5,664 nucleotides of DNA from Acidobacteriota bacterium. Lineage in GTDB: Bacteria > Acidobacteriota > Blastocatellia > Pyrinomonadales > Pyrinomonadaceae. Numbering within the stretch: the stretch's first letter is position 1; every line of letters starts with the position of its first letter. The notes beneath the pieces are model-generated. The model had not been told where the DNA came from and did not search any database. It saw nothing but the letters and a program-made list of their open reading frames with translations. Shown piece after piece: positions 1 through 5,371 of the stretch. A program made the position numbers and the translations under genes. The DNA lies in NCBI GenBank assembly GCA_963169175.1, contig CAUJFK010000221.1, positions 1 to 5,664 of the forward strand. Reading direction: 5' to 3'.

Positions 1-15
1 TACGCTCATAAGATC

Positions 16-64
16 GTCCAACAAACTTTAGTTTGTTGTTCCGACAAACTAAAGTTTGTTGGAC
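16..64. repeat. Nested palindromic repeat, copy 1
   Basis: Two perfect 21-bp inverted arms lie at 16-36 and 44-64, separated by 7 bases. Each arm also contains its own palindrome: on the left, CAACAAACT and AGTTTGTTG (19-27 and 30-38) face each other across TT. The element can therefore fold either as one long hairpin or as two small ones. The same element recurs in the same orientation at 235-282. It lies just downstream of the tRNA-Gln terminator. No open reading frame or transposase is attached, so it looks like a REP- or MITE-type non-coding repeat. Family membership was not checked. Confidence 0.85.
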
Positions 65-91
65 AAATAAAAAGGCCGCCCGTAGGCAGCC
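65..91 (-). terminator. Rho-independent terminator of tRNA-Gln
   Basis: Read on the minus strand, GGCTGCC and GGCGGCC form a 7-bp stem (85-91 with 74-80) closed by a UACG tetraloop, which belongs to the stable UNCG type. Five U residues (73-69) and a further UUU follow at once. One pair is G-U on the minus strand but would be a C-A mismatch on the plus strand, which fixes the direction. It lies about 20 bases past the tRNA 3' end and probably ends the tRNA transcript, and any ispE read-through. Confidence 0.85.
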
Positions 92-110
92 GTTCCGCTT
101 CATTCAAAAT

Positions 111-185
111 TGGCTGGGGCGGGAGGATTCGAACCTACGAATGCCGCTTCCAAAGAGCGGTGCCTTACCACTTGGCTACGCCCCA
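111..185 (-). tRNA. tRNA-Gln (anticodon UUG)
   Basis: The minus-strand sequence folds as a complete cloverleaf. The 7-bp acceptor stem pairs 185-179 with 121-115, starting with the U1-A72 pair typical of tRNA-Gln. The D stem has 3 bp (GCC/GGC). The anticodon stem CCGCT/AGCGG encloses the loop CTTTGGA, with anticodon UUG at plus positions 153-151. The variable loop has 5 bases and the T loop is TTCGAAT. The discriminator is G and the CCA end is encoded (113-111). One oddity is that the T stem is GTAGG/CCTCC, which leaves a U-C mismatch at its second pair. The gene lies downstream of ispE on the same strand and is followed by a terminator. The family assignment is secure. Confidence 0.96.
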
Positions 186-193
186 ATGCCACC

Positions 194-222
194 TTTTAAG
201 AATTAAGATCGGAAACGGCCAA
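194..222 (-). promoter_or_regulatory. Possible tRNA-Gln promoter
   Basis: On the minus strand a TTGGCC box (222-217) is followed after 17 bases by TTAAAA (199-194), just upstream of the tRNA 5' end at 185. Each box matches only about half of the sigma-70-type consensus. The implied start would be almost at the first tRNA base, leaving little leader. The tRNA could equally be processed from an ispE transcript. This is a weak call. Confidence 0.2.
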
Positions 223-234
223 GAGTGTCCTGCT

Positions 235-282
235 GTCCTGCATACTTTAGTTTGCAGATCAACAAACTAAAGTTTGTTGGAC
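235..282. repeat. Nested palindromic repeat, copy 2, overlapping the ispE end
   Basis: This is a second, diverged copy of the element at 16-64 in the same orientation. Its right arm (262-282) is identical to that of copy 1, including the inner palindrome CAACAAACT-AA-AGTTTGTTG apart from its flanking base. The left arm (235-257) differs at five bases. Four of these form two compensatory pairs that keep the inner hairpin intact (A-T to T-A and A-T to G-C); the fifth leaves one T-T mismatch. The ispE stop codon (267-269) and its last codons lie inside the right arm. A perfect 8-bp tandem repeat, TGTCCTGC (226-233 and 234-241), runs into its left edge. Confidence 0.8.
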
Positions 283-1160
283 ACCTTCTCGCGATACTCC
301 GTCCGCGAGACTGCCGTTACGGTAAACTTTCGCCAGTTGACCTCATCGTCAAGGGCTTTCATTGCTGTTTGCCGTGTCTTTTCATTGTCAAAAACCGCGA
401 AGACGCTTGCTCCGCTCCCGCTCATCATTGCCCCAACGGCCCCAAGTCGCAACAATGTATCCTTGACGCGTTCGATCTCAGGATATGCCGCAAAAACCGC
501 GGGTTCCATGTCGTTTGTAAGCACCGAATGCAAGAGATCAAGCTTCCGGGCCTCAAAACGACAAACAATGAGAATACGTTCCGCATCCGAAGTTGTCAAG
601 TTTGGGGCATCCAGCGATTTGAATGCATCTGGGGTCGAAACGCGTACGTTTGGCGTTACGATCAGCAAATGCGGCGTCTGGATATCCTCGATAGGCTCGA
701 TCTGAGTTCCCCGCCCGCTGCCGATAGCAGTTCCACCTGTGAGAAAGTACGGCACGTCAGAACCGAGTTCACAGGCCATGGATTGAAGGCCATCGGCCGA
801 TAGATCCAGTTTCCACAGCCTCGACAGCCCGATCAACGCAACGGCCGCGTTCGACGACCCGCCACCGAGGCCGCCAGGTGCAGGGATCCTCTTTTTAAGA
901 TGAAGTGAAACGCCGTGCCTGATCCCGCACCTTTCCCTCAGCAAATTCGCGGCTTTTACGACAAGATTTCGTTTATCGGTCAGAATTCTTCTGTCATCAC
1001 ACGTCAGGCGAATGTCTTCGTTTTCGGAAAAGCTCAGTGAATCGTGCAGCGAGACTGTCTGAAAAACCGTGCACAGTTCGTGAAACCCGTCGGGCCGCTT
1101 CCCGAGGACACGCAGGTTCAGGTTGATCTTAGCGTAGGAAGGCAGCGTAAATGACGTCAC
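267..1160 (-). CDS. ispE: 4-diphosphocytidyl-2-C-methyl-D-erythritol kinase
   Basis: IspE is a cytoplasmic GHMP-family kinase. It uses ATP to phosphorylate the 2-hydroxyl of CDP-methylerythritol in the MEP route to isoprenoids. The 297 residues match the usual length. The N-terminal LPSYAKINL segment carries the conserved Lys11, and PDGFHEL (23-29) the substrate-binding His. The glycine-rich ATP loop is PAPGGLGGGSSNAA (93-106), and Asp135 in GSDVPYF is the expected catalytic residue. The third GHMP motif is GAVGAMMSGSGASVF (240-254). The start is GTG at 1160-1158; an in-frame TAG lies immediately upstream, so no longer form exists, and I see no strong ribosome binding site. The last residues and stop codon lie in a palindromic repeat, so the natural C-terminus may have been altered. 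tRNA-Gln follows on the same strand. Confidence 0.96.
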   Translation of the reverse strand: MTSFTLPSYAKINLNLRVLGKRPDGFHELCTVFQTVSLHDSLSFSENEDIRLTCDDRRILTDKRNLVVKAANLLRERCGIRHGVSLHLKKRIPAPGGLGGGSSNAAVALIGLSRLWKLDLSADGLQSMACELGSDVPYFLTGGTAIGSGRGTQIEPIEDIQTPHLLIVTPNVRVSTPDAFKSLDAPNLTTSDAERILIVCRFEARKLDLLHSVLTNDMEPAVFAAYPEIERVKDTLLRLGAVGAMMSGSGASVFAVFDNEKTRQTAMKALDDEVNWRKFTVTAVSRTEYREKVSNKL

Positions 1161-1221
1161 CTAAACAGGATACGGGCAAGCTATATCGAATGTCGAGAGA
1201 CCGGCACGGAGTGAATATTGG

Positions 1222-1374
1222 CGCACAAATCCCCTCCTTAGAAAGAAGGCCCGATTCGCATCGGTGGCGGCATTCCACAATAAGCCTCACGAGCTTTGTC
1301 CAAGTTTCCCCGGACACTCCACCAGTCGGCATTCCAGACCGACAAGCCTTCTTTCTAAAGAGGGGATTTTTGCG
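1222..1374. repeat. 153-bp element with 29-bp inverted ends
   Basis: Positions 1222-1250 and 1346-1374 are inverted copies of each other with 27 of 29 positions matching. Each arm is itself a near-palindrome: in the right arm CCTTCTTT (1347-1354) faces AAAGAGGG (1357-1364). The right arm read on the plus strand then runs into TTTTT. The 95-base centre holds a 10-bp direct repeat CGGCATTCCA (1268-1277 and 1327-1336). The element fills most of the gap between the CAP gene and ispE, which are both on the minus strand. It has no credible coding sequence and no obvious target duplication. It resembles a MITE or a paired REP unit. It may shape the 3' end of the CAP-gene transcript, although no good U-run follows on the minus strand. 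Confidence 0.75.
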
Positions 1375-1396
1375 TACAACAGGCTGTTTGCCCGTC

Positions 1397-1915
1397 CTAC
1401 CTGATAAACACCTGCGTGAAGTAGTATTTCCCGTCCGGCGTGACTGACAGGCCAACGCCCGTTTCGGTCCAGTCGGGATTCAGCAGATTCTTTTTGTGGC
1501 CCGGGGATCGAAGCCAATTTGTGATCGCGGCCGCAACAGGGTCGTCGTAACCTTTCATAAAGGCGATGTTCTCGCCGATGGCGGCCCAGTTGTTAACGCC
1601 CAGCTTTCCCGCCCGGCCATCGACCATATTCCCATCGAGGCCTTGATGGCTAAAGAAGTTGTACTCCGCCATGTTGTTTGAATGGACTCGTGCGACTTGA
1701 GCAACCTTCTCATTCCATTCCAGAGCGGCCATGCCGTCATCGCTTCGCTGGGCATTTATCATCCGAAATGCATCCTGTTCCAAGGCACGGACCGCTGCCG
1801 GGGTCAAAACCGTGGCTGAGGCCGTTCGCGGTGAGGCCGTCAGCCTGTAACTGACCGGCATCGATTGCCCAATGGCACATGTTGTAAATATAAGAAGGAG
1901 AAAAAGCGACTTCAT
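1397..1915 (-). CDS. Secreted CAP/SCP-domain protein (YkwD-like)
   Basis: The protein has 172 residues. It starts with a signal peptide: Lys2, a hydrophobic core (4-12) and an AIG site predicting cleavage after residue 16. Cys13 does not sit in a good lipobox, so a soluble secreted or periplasmic form is more likely than a lipoprotein. A linker rich in Ala, Ser and Thr (18-43) precedes a CAP domain at about 46-170. This shows HSNNMAEYNFFSH (78-90), IGENIAF (113-119), SPGHKKNLLNPDWTETGVGL (137-156) and the final FTQVF strand. His90, Glu115 and His140 are the residues expected to line the CAP cleft. The bacterial role of this family is poorly known; lipid binding, peptidase and cell-wall functions have been suggested. 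The ATG at 1915 is preceded by GTGGGG, a weak ribosome binding site. A riboswitch-like leader lies directly upstream. Confidence 0.9.
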   Translation of the reverse strand: MKSLFLLLIFTTCAIGQSMPVSYRLTASPRTASATVLTPAAVRALEQDAFRMINAQRSDDGMAALEWNEKVAQVARVHSNNMAEYNFFSHQGLDGNMVDGRAGKLGVNNWAAIGENIAFMKGYDDPVAAAITNWLRSPGHKKNLLNPDWTETGVGLSVTPDGKYYFTQVFIR

Positions 1916-1920
1916 TTAAC

Positions 1921-2000
1921 CCCACTTCGGCGACCGGACGATCCCTTTCGGAACTCCTGGCTTTGCGTTCGCCCGCCAAGCGGGCAATTGCCTTTTCGGA
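1921..2000 (-). promoter_or_regulatory. Class I c-di-GMP (GEMM)-like riboswitch, tentative
   Basis: The minus-strand leader of the CAP gene reads AAAAGGCAA (1996-1988), then a hairpin GCCCGC-TTG-GCGGGC (1985-1971), then GAACGCAAAGCC (1970-1959). GGC at 1992-1990 can pair with GCC at 1961-1959. This spacing and the ACGCAAAGCC strand are hallmarks of the GEMM fold as I recall it. Further on come GAAA and a hairpin pairing GGGATC (1946-1941 region) with GGTCGCC, followed by GAAG, which matches the family's usual 3' ending. The middle arm is shorter than in the forms I know. The fold ends about 9 bases from the ATG, and the weak GTGGGG site touches it, so control of translation start is the likely mode. 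A covariance-model search would settle the class. Confidence 0.5.
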
Positions 2001-2028
2001 TAAGGTCGGCAGAACCGATACAGGTCCT

Positions 2029-2057
2029 ACTATTTAAATAGATTCAGATTCGTGCAA
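2029..2057 (-). promoter_or_regulatory. Possible promoter of the CAP gene
   Basis: On the minus strand TTGCAC (2057-2052) and AATAGT (2034-2029) are separated by 17 bases. This would start the transcript near 2022, just before the riboswitch-like leader. The -10 region overlaps a perfect 12-bp AT-rich palindrome, CTATTTAAATAG (2030-2041). Both boxes are imperfect. The position relative to the leader is the best argument for the call. Confidence 0.3.
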
Positions 2058-2132
2058 TGTTTCCAGAAACCGATCCACAATAGCGCAAAGCCGGTAGCGA
2101 ATCCCCCGAAATGGTTGTAGGCTAGACTATTC

Positions 2133-2143
2133 CGGAGACGTGT
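2133..2143 (+). promoter_or_regulatory. Ribosome binding site of the MerR-family gene
   Basis: GGAG (2134-2137) stands 6 bases before the ATG at 2144. This supports that start over the internal ATG at codon 5. I could not find a convincing promoter for this gene in 2042-2132, and the dyad seen before copA is not present here. Confidence 0.6.
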
Positions 2144-2575
2144 ATGCTAATCCCGATGACCGCTGCCGTGCTTGCGAAACGTGCTGACGTGCCGTTGTTT
2201 ACGGTCCGATACTACACACGGATCGGCCTTTTGAAACCATCTCGCGACCTTCGGAACGGCTATCGGATCTACGGGGCGTCTGACAAAGATCGTCTGCGAT
2301 TTATTACCGCCGCCAAGGAATTAGGATTCACGCTGGCCGAGATCGAAGAAATTCTCGATCATGCGGCCCACAGCCAGACTCCATGCCCAATGGTACGTGA
2401 TGTAGTTGAAAAGCGTATCGAAGAGAACAAGCAGAAGATCCGGGAGCTGAAACGCTTGCAAAAGCGGCTTGAATCGGCCGCGGAAATCTGGAAAGGAATG
2501 AAGGACTCGATACCCGACGGACATTCGGTCTGTCGGCTGATCGAATCGTTCGCTGGAGAAAACGCGGGCGCTTGA
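2144..2575 (+). CDS. MerR-family metal-responsive regulator of copA
   Basis: The protein has 143 residues, the usual length for metal-sensing MerR proteins. The winged-helix DNA-binding domain covers about 1-75: TAAVLAKRADVPLFTVRYYTRIGLL is the helix-turn-helix and RNGYRIYGASDKDRLRFI the wing. A long dimerisation helix follows (about 82-118). Cys81 falls where MerR has Cys82, and Cys130 in GHSVCRLIES falls where MerR has Cys126. The position of MerR Cys117 is not a Cys here; His127 lies close by. The binding set is therefore Cys81, Cys130 and perhaps His127, unlike the closely spaced Cys pair of CueR. The gene is immediately followed by a copA with a MerR-type promoter, so sensing of Cu(I) or a similar soft metal is the most likely role. 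Its stop codon lies within the copA -35 box. The ligand is inferred from context only. Confidence 0.9.
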   Translation: MLIPMTAAVLAKRADVPLFTVRYYTRIGLLKPSRDLRNGYRIYGASDKDRLRFITAAKELGFTLAEIEEILDHAAHSQTPCPMVRDVVEKRIEENKQKIRELKRLQKRLESAAEIWKGMKDSIPDGHSVCRLIESFAGENAGA

Positions 2576-2603
2576 CCTGACACCTGCTCACAGGTTGTAA
2601 GAT
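2572..2603 (+). promoter_or_regulatory. MerR/CueR-type promoter and operator of copA
   Basis: TTGACC (2572-2577) and TAAGAT (2598-2603) form -35 and -10 boxes with a 20-bp spacer. This over-long spacing is the hallmark of promoters that MerR-family proteins activate by twisting the DNA. ACCTG (2575-2579) and CAGGT (2591-2595) form a 21-bp dyad starting in the -35 box, the same placement as in the E. coli CueR operators as I recall them. A second ACCTG lies at 2582-2586 and makes a tighter dyad with the same CAGGT. The -35 box overlaps the TGA stop of the regulator gene. The predicted start near 2610 leaves a very short leader. Confidence 0.75.
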
Positions 2604-2608
2604 TGTAT

Positions 2609-2614
2609 AGGAGG
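2609..2614 (+). promoter_or_regulatory. Unusually distant ribosome binding site of copA
   Basis: A perfect AGGAGG stands 14 bases before the copA ATG at 2629, further than the usual 5-9. No other in-frame start codon lies between. If the predicted promoter is right, this motif would sit at or next to the 5' end of the transcript, where ribosome loading might differ from normal. Confidence 0.6.
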
Positions 2615-2628
2615 TTGAAACGGCCTAT

Positions 2629-5244
2629 ATGAAACCAGAACAAACAAGATCATCCAACCCGATACAGCTTGGCCGGCGCAAGCCGGAGGCGATCACGGAA
2701 CCGCATGTTGATCCCGTGTGCAAAATGCTTGTCCTGCCGGAAACGGCGGCGGCGGAATATGAGTATAGCGGCACAAAATACTACTTCTGCAATCCGGGCT
2801 GCAAAGAACGTTTCGCTGCTGATCCTGAAAAGTATCTGAACGCGACGGAAGGTTCGATGGAGCATAACCACGTCGCACAGCATGGTGAAATGACGGCCGC
2901 ACCAGGCGGCAAATTAATTGATCCCGTTTGCGGAATGGGCGTTTCGCCAGACACAGCCGCAGCGAAAACCGAATACAACGGCGAGACATTTTACTTTTGC
3001 TCAACCGGCTGTCTGCAGCGGTTCAAAACCGAACCCGACAAGTATCTGCATCCTCAACCGGTCCAGGACCTGCCGCAGGATGTTGAATACACCTGTCCGA
3101 TGCATCCTGAGATCGTCCAGATCGGCCCCGGCTCGTGTCCAATATGCGGGATGGCGTTGGAGCCAAAAGAGATCACGCTCGATGATAGGCCGGACCCAGA
3201 GCTTGTCGATATGAAGCGGCGATTCTGGATATCGGCCGTTTTGACCTTGCCGATCTTTGTATTGGCGATGGGTGAAATGTTCGTCAAACCAGGCGGAGCG
3301 TTCCCTACCGGCCGTGTCTCTGCCTGGATCCAATTTGTACTGGCAACGCCCGTTGTGCTTTGGGGCGGATGGCCGTTCTTTCAACGGGCGTGGGCCTCTG
3401 TCAAAAATGTCAGCCCGAACATGTTCACGCTCATCGCCATCGGCACCGGTGCGGCATATCTGCTCAGCCTTGCGGCCCTGTTCGTACCGCACTTATTCCC
3501 GGTCGAGATGATCGATGTCCACAGCGGCATTGTGCCCGGCTATTTTGAATCGGCGGCGGTCATTACGACGCTTGTCCTGCTCGGACAGGTGTTGGAATTA
3601 AGGGCGCGTTCGCAAACATCGTCCGCGATCAAGGAATTGCTGCGGCTTGCCCCAGAGACCGCGACCGTCGTTCAGGACGACGGTACAGAAGAAGTGGTCG
3701 ACCTTCGTCATATAAATGTCGGCCAGAAACTACGTGTAAAAGCGAATGAAAAGGTACCGACGGACGGTGTCGTCGTAGAAGGCGAAACATCGATCGATGA
3801 ATCGATGGTTACGGGCGAATCGTTGCCGGTCGAAAAACAAGCCGGCAGCAAGGTGATCGGCGGAACGATCAACACGAATCGCAGCTTTGTGATGACAGCC
3901 GAACGCGTCGGCGGCGAGACGCTTCTTGCACAGATCGTAAAGATGGTGGGCGAAGCACAGCGTTCGCGTGCCCCGATCCAGCGTTTGGCTGATGTCGTTT
4001 CGGGTTACTTCGTTCCCGCCGTTATCGTTGTTGCGATCATCGCATTTGGTGTCTGGTTGGCACTTGGATCATTTGCCTATGCCATAGTAGCCGCCGTTTC
4101 CGTCCTGATAATTGCATGCCCATGCGCCCTCGGGCTGGCAACGCCGATGTCGATCATGGTCGGCACCGGACACGGAGCGAAAAACGGCGTGCTGATCAAA
4201 AAGGCCGAGGCCCTGGAAACGCTTGAGAAGGTAAATGCGATCGTCGTTGACAAGACCGGGACCTTGACCGAAGGCAAGCCAAAGGTGCAGTCGATAGCTG
4301 CTGTTGGCGGCGCGAGCGCCAGCGGTGCGGCCCTGTCTGAAAACGAGATCTTAATGCTTGCGGCGTCGCTCGAACGTCACAGCGAACATCCGCTGGCAAC
4401 CGCAATTGTCCGCGCTGCCGAAGAACGCGGAATCAAAACCGCAAATGTCGATGACTTCGAGTCCATTACAGGCCGCGGAATTACGGGCAAGATCGACGGC
4501 CGCCAGATCACCGTCGGCCGCCCGGCAGAGCCGCGACCGGTCGGGAGCGTGCCCCGTGTCGACCACGGATCACCGAACTCAGTCCCTACAACTCCACCCG
4601 CCGACATAAGTGATAGCCTGAGATCCAAAGGCCAGACCGTCGTGTATGTGACCATCGACGGTGTTATAGCAGGGTTGATCGGCATCGCCGATGCGATCAA
4701 GCCGTCTGCAAAACAGGCAATTGACCAACTCCACCGTCAAAATATCCAGGTCATTATGATGACCGGCGACAATCAGCAAACCGGCGACGCGGTAGCCAAA
4801 GAACTGAACATCGATCACGTCTTTGCCGAAGTAATGCCCGAGGATAAAGCCGCGAAGGTGAAAGAGCTTCAGTCGCAAGGCAAGATCGTTGCGATGGCCG
4901 GCGACGGAGTGAATGATGCTCCGGCACTGGCACAGGCAAACGTCGGAATAGCCTTTGCAAGCGGGACCGACGTGGCAATCGAATCAGCCGATATCACGCT
5001 GCTCAAACCAGACCTGAATGGGATACTCAGAGCAAGAAACCTGAGCCTCGGCACAATGAAGAACATCCGACAAAACCTATTTTTTGCCTTTGTTTACAAC
5101 ATTGTCGGTGTTCCGATCGCCGCCGGCGTCCTGTTCCCGGTCTTTGGCCTGCTGTTGTCGCCGATGATCGCAAGTGCGGCCATGACGTTCAGCTCGGTCT
5201 CGGTGATCGCAAACGCCCTGAGATTACGAAATCTGAGGCTATGA
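2629..5244 (+). CDS. copA: Cu(I)-exporting P1B-1-type ATPase with two YHS domains
   Basis: CopA is an inner-membrane pump that uses ATP to export Cu(I) from the cytoplasm. In its 871 residues come two YHS domains (28-70 and 98-140, each with DPVC and a CxxxC) and a heavy-metal-binding domain (154-178: TCPMHP and CPICGM). No HMA domain is present. Eight membrane helices lie near 200-218, 232-250, 265-287, 305-324, 459-480, 484-508, 815-837 and 840-862. The actuator loop has TGES (395-398), helix 6 has CPC (497-499), and the phosphorylation site is DKTGT (Asp541). SEHP (585-588) and GRG (615-617) belong to the nucleotide-binding domain, and GDGVNDAP (758-765) to the hinge. Tyr823-Asn824 and Met852-Ser855-Ser856 in the last helices, with CPC, form the Cu(I) signature. 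Residues about 631-660 are a proline-rich insertion in the nucleotide-binding domain. The MerR-family gene just upstream is the likely regulator. Confidence 0.97.
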   Translation: MKPEQTRSSNPIQLGRRKPEAITEPHVDPVCKMLVLPETAAAEYEYSGTKYYFCNPGCKERFAADPEKYLNATEGSMEHNHVAQHGEMTAAPGGKLIDPVCGMGVSPDTAAAKTEYNGETFYFCSTGCLQRFKTEPDKYLHPQPVQDLPQDVEYTCPMHPEIVQIGPGSCPICGMALEPKEITLDDRPDPELVDMKRRFWISAVLTLPIFVLAMGEMFVKPGGAFPTGRVSAWIQFVLATPVVLWGGWPFFQRAWASVKNVSPNMFTLIAIGTGAAYLLSLAALFVPHLFPVEMIDVHSGIVPGYFESAAVITTLVLLGQVLELRARSQTSSAIKELLRLAPETATVVQDDGTEEVVDLRHINVGQKLRVKANEKVPTDGVVVEGETSIDESMVTGESLPVEKQAGSKVIGGTINTNRSFVMTAERVGGETLLAQIVKMVGEAQRSRAPIQRLADVVSGYFVPAVIVVAIIAFGVWLALGSFAYAIVAAVSVLIIACPCALGLATPMSIMVGTGHGAKNGVLIKKAEALETLEKVNAIVVDKTGTLTEGKPKVQSIAAVGGASASGAALSENEILMLAASLERHSEHPLATAIVRAAEERGIKTANVDDFESITGRGITGKIDGRQITVGRPAEPRPVGSVPRVDHGSPNSVPTTPPADISDSLRSKGQTVVYVTIDGVIAGLIGIADAIKPSAKQAIDQLHRQNIQVIMMTGDNQQTGDAVAKELNIDHVFAEVMPEDKAAKVKELQSQGKIVAMAGDGVNDAPALAQANVGIAFASGTDVAIESADITLLKPDLNGILRARNLSLGTMKNIRQNLFFAFVYNIVGVPIAAGVLFPVFGLLLSPMIASAAMTFSSVSVIANALRLRNLRL
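4519..4608 (+). other. Proline-rich in-frame insertion within copA
   Basis: This segment encodes residues 631-660 of CopA, rich in Pro, Arg, Ser and Val. Relatives as I recall them instead continue with a VGN-type loop and a short helix. The DNA holds a perfect palindrome CGACCGGTCG (4534-4543) and an imperfect hairpin (4549-4558 with 4564-4573, 8 of 10 pairs, loop TCGAC). Both reading frame and flanking motifs are intact, so the protein is probably functional. It may be an in-frame insertion of a palindromic repeat or an independently evolved loop; the sequence alone cannot decide. Confidence 0.5.
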
Positions 5245-5299
5245 TGGCCGCCGTGAATTGGACAGTAGGTGGAAGAAAGGCACGATTTATGGAATTCGC

Positions 5300-5314
5300 A
5301 GCATACGTTGCTAG
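5300..5314. repeat. 15-bp direct repeat, copy 1
   Basis: AGCATACGTTGCTAG occurs here and again, identically, at 5498-5512. The core AGCA-TACGT-TGCT is partly palindromic. The two copies flank a 183-base stretch containing a large hairpin. This could be a long target-site duplication around an inserted element, or a repeated protein-binding site. Confidence 0.65.
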
Positions 5315-5371
5315 TGGATCGTCACAGATAATTTGGAAGTAGTCCTAGCCGTTCTCTTCTTCCTTCGCGAA

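Noticed and set aside
225..803. Plus-strand open frame of 192 codons, and another at 274-705, opposite ispE
   Set aside because: They lie antisense to a clearly recognised ispE, show no known motif, and have Cys- and Arg-rich compositions typical of shadow frames.
1129..1517. Minus-strand open frames of 108 and 76 codons across the gap between ispE and the CAP gene
   Set aside because: Most of their length translates the 153-bp inverted-repeat element and the end of the CAP gene in the wrong frame; no family resemblance was seen.
1737..1979. Minus-strand open frame of 80 codons upstream of the CAP gene
   Set aside because: It covers the riboswitch-like leader and the signal-peptide region out of frame, and no credible ribosome site or motif supports it.
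2059..2070. Palindrome GTTTC-CA-GAAAC upstream of the MerR-family gene as an operator
   Set aside because: It is short, has no matching second site, and no promoter boxes could be placed around it.
3001..3492. Minus-strand open frame of 163 codons within copA, and the other frames in 2321-5066
   Set aside because: They overlap well-conserved copA or merR coding sequence and show only shadow-type composition.
5241..5342. A 33-codon frame beginning ATGATGGCC and overlapping the copA stop codon
   Set aside because: The ATGA overlap hints at coupling, but the peptide has no recognisable feature and runs into the direct-repeat region; length and content are what chance would give.
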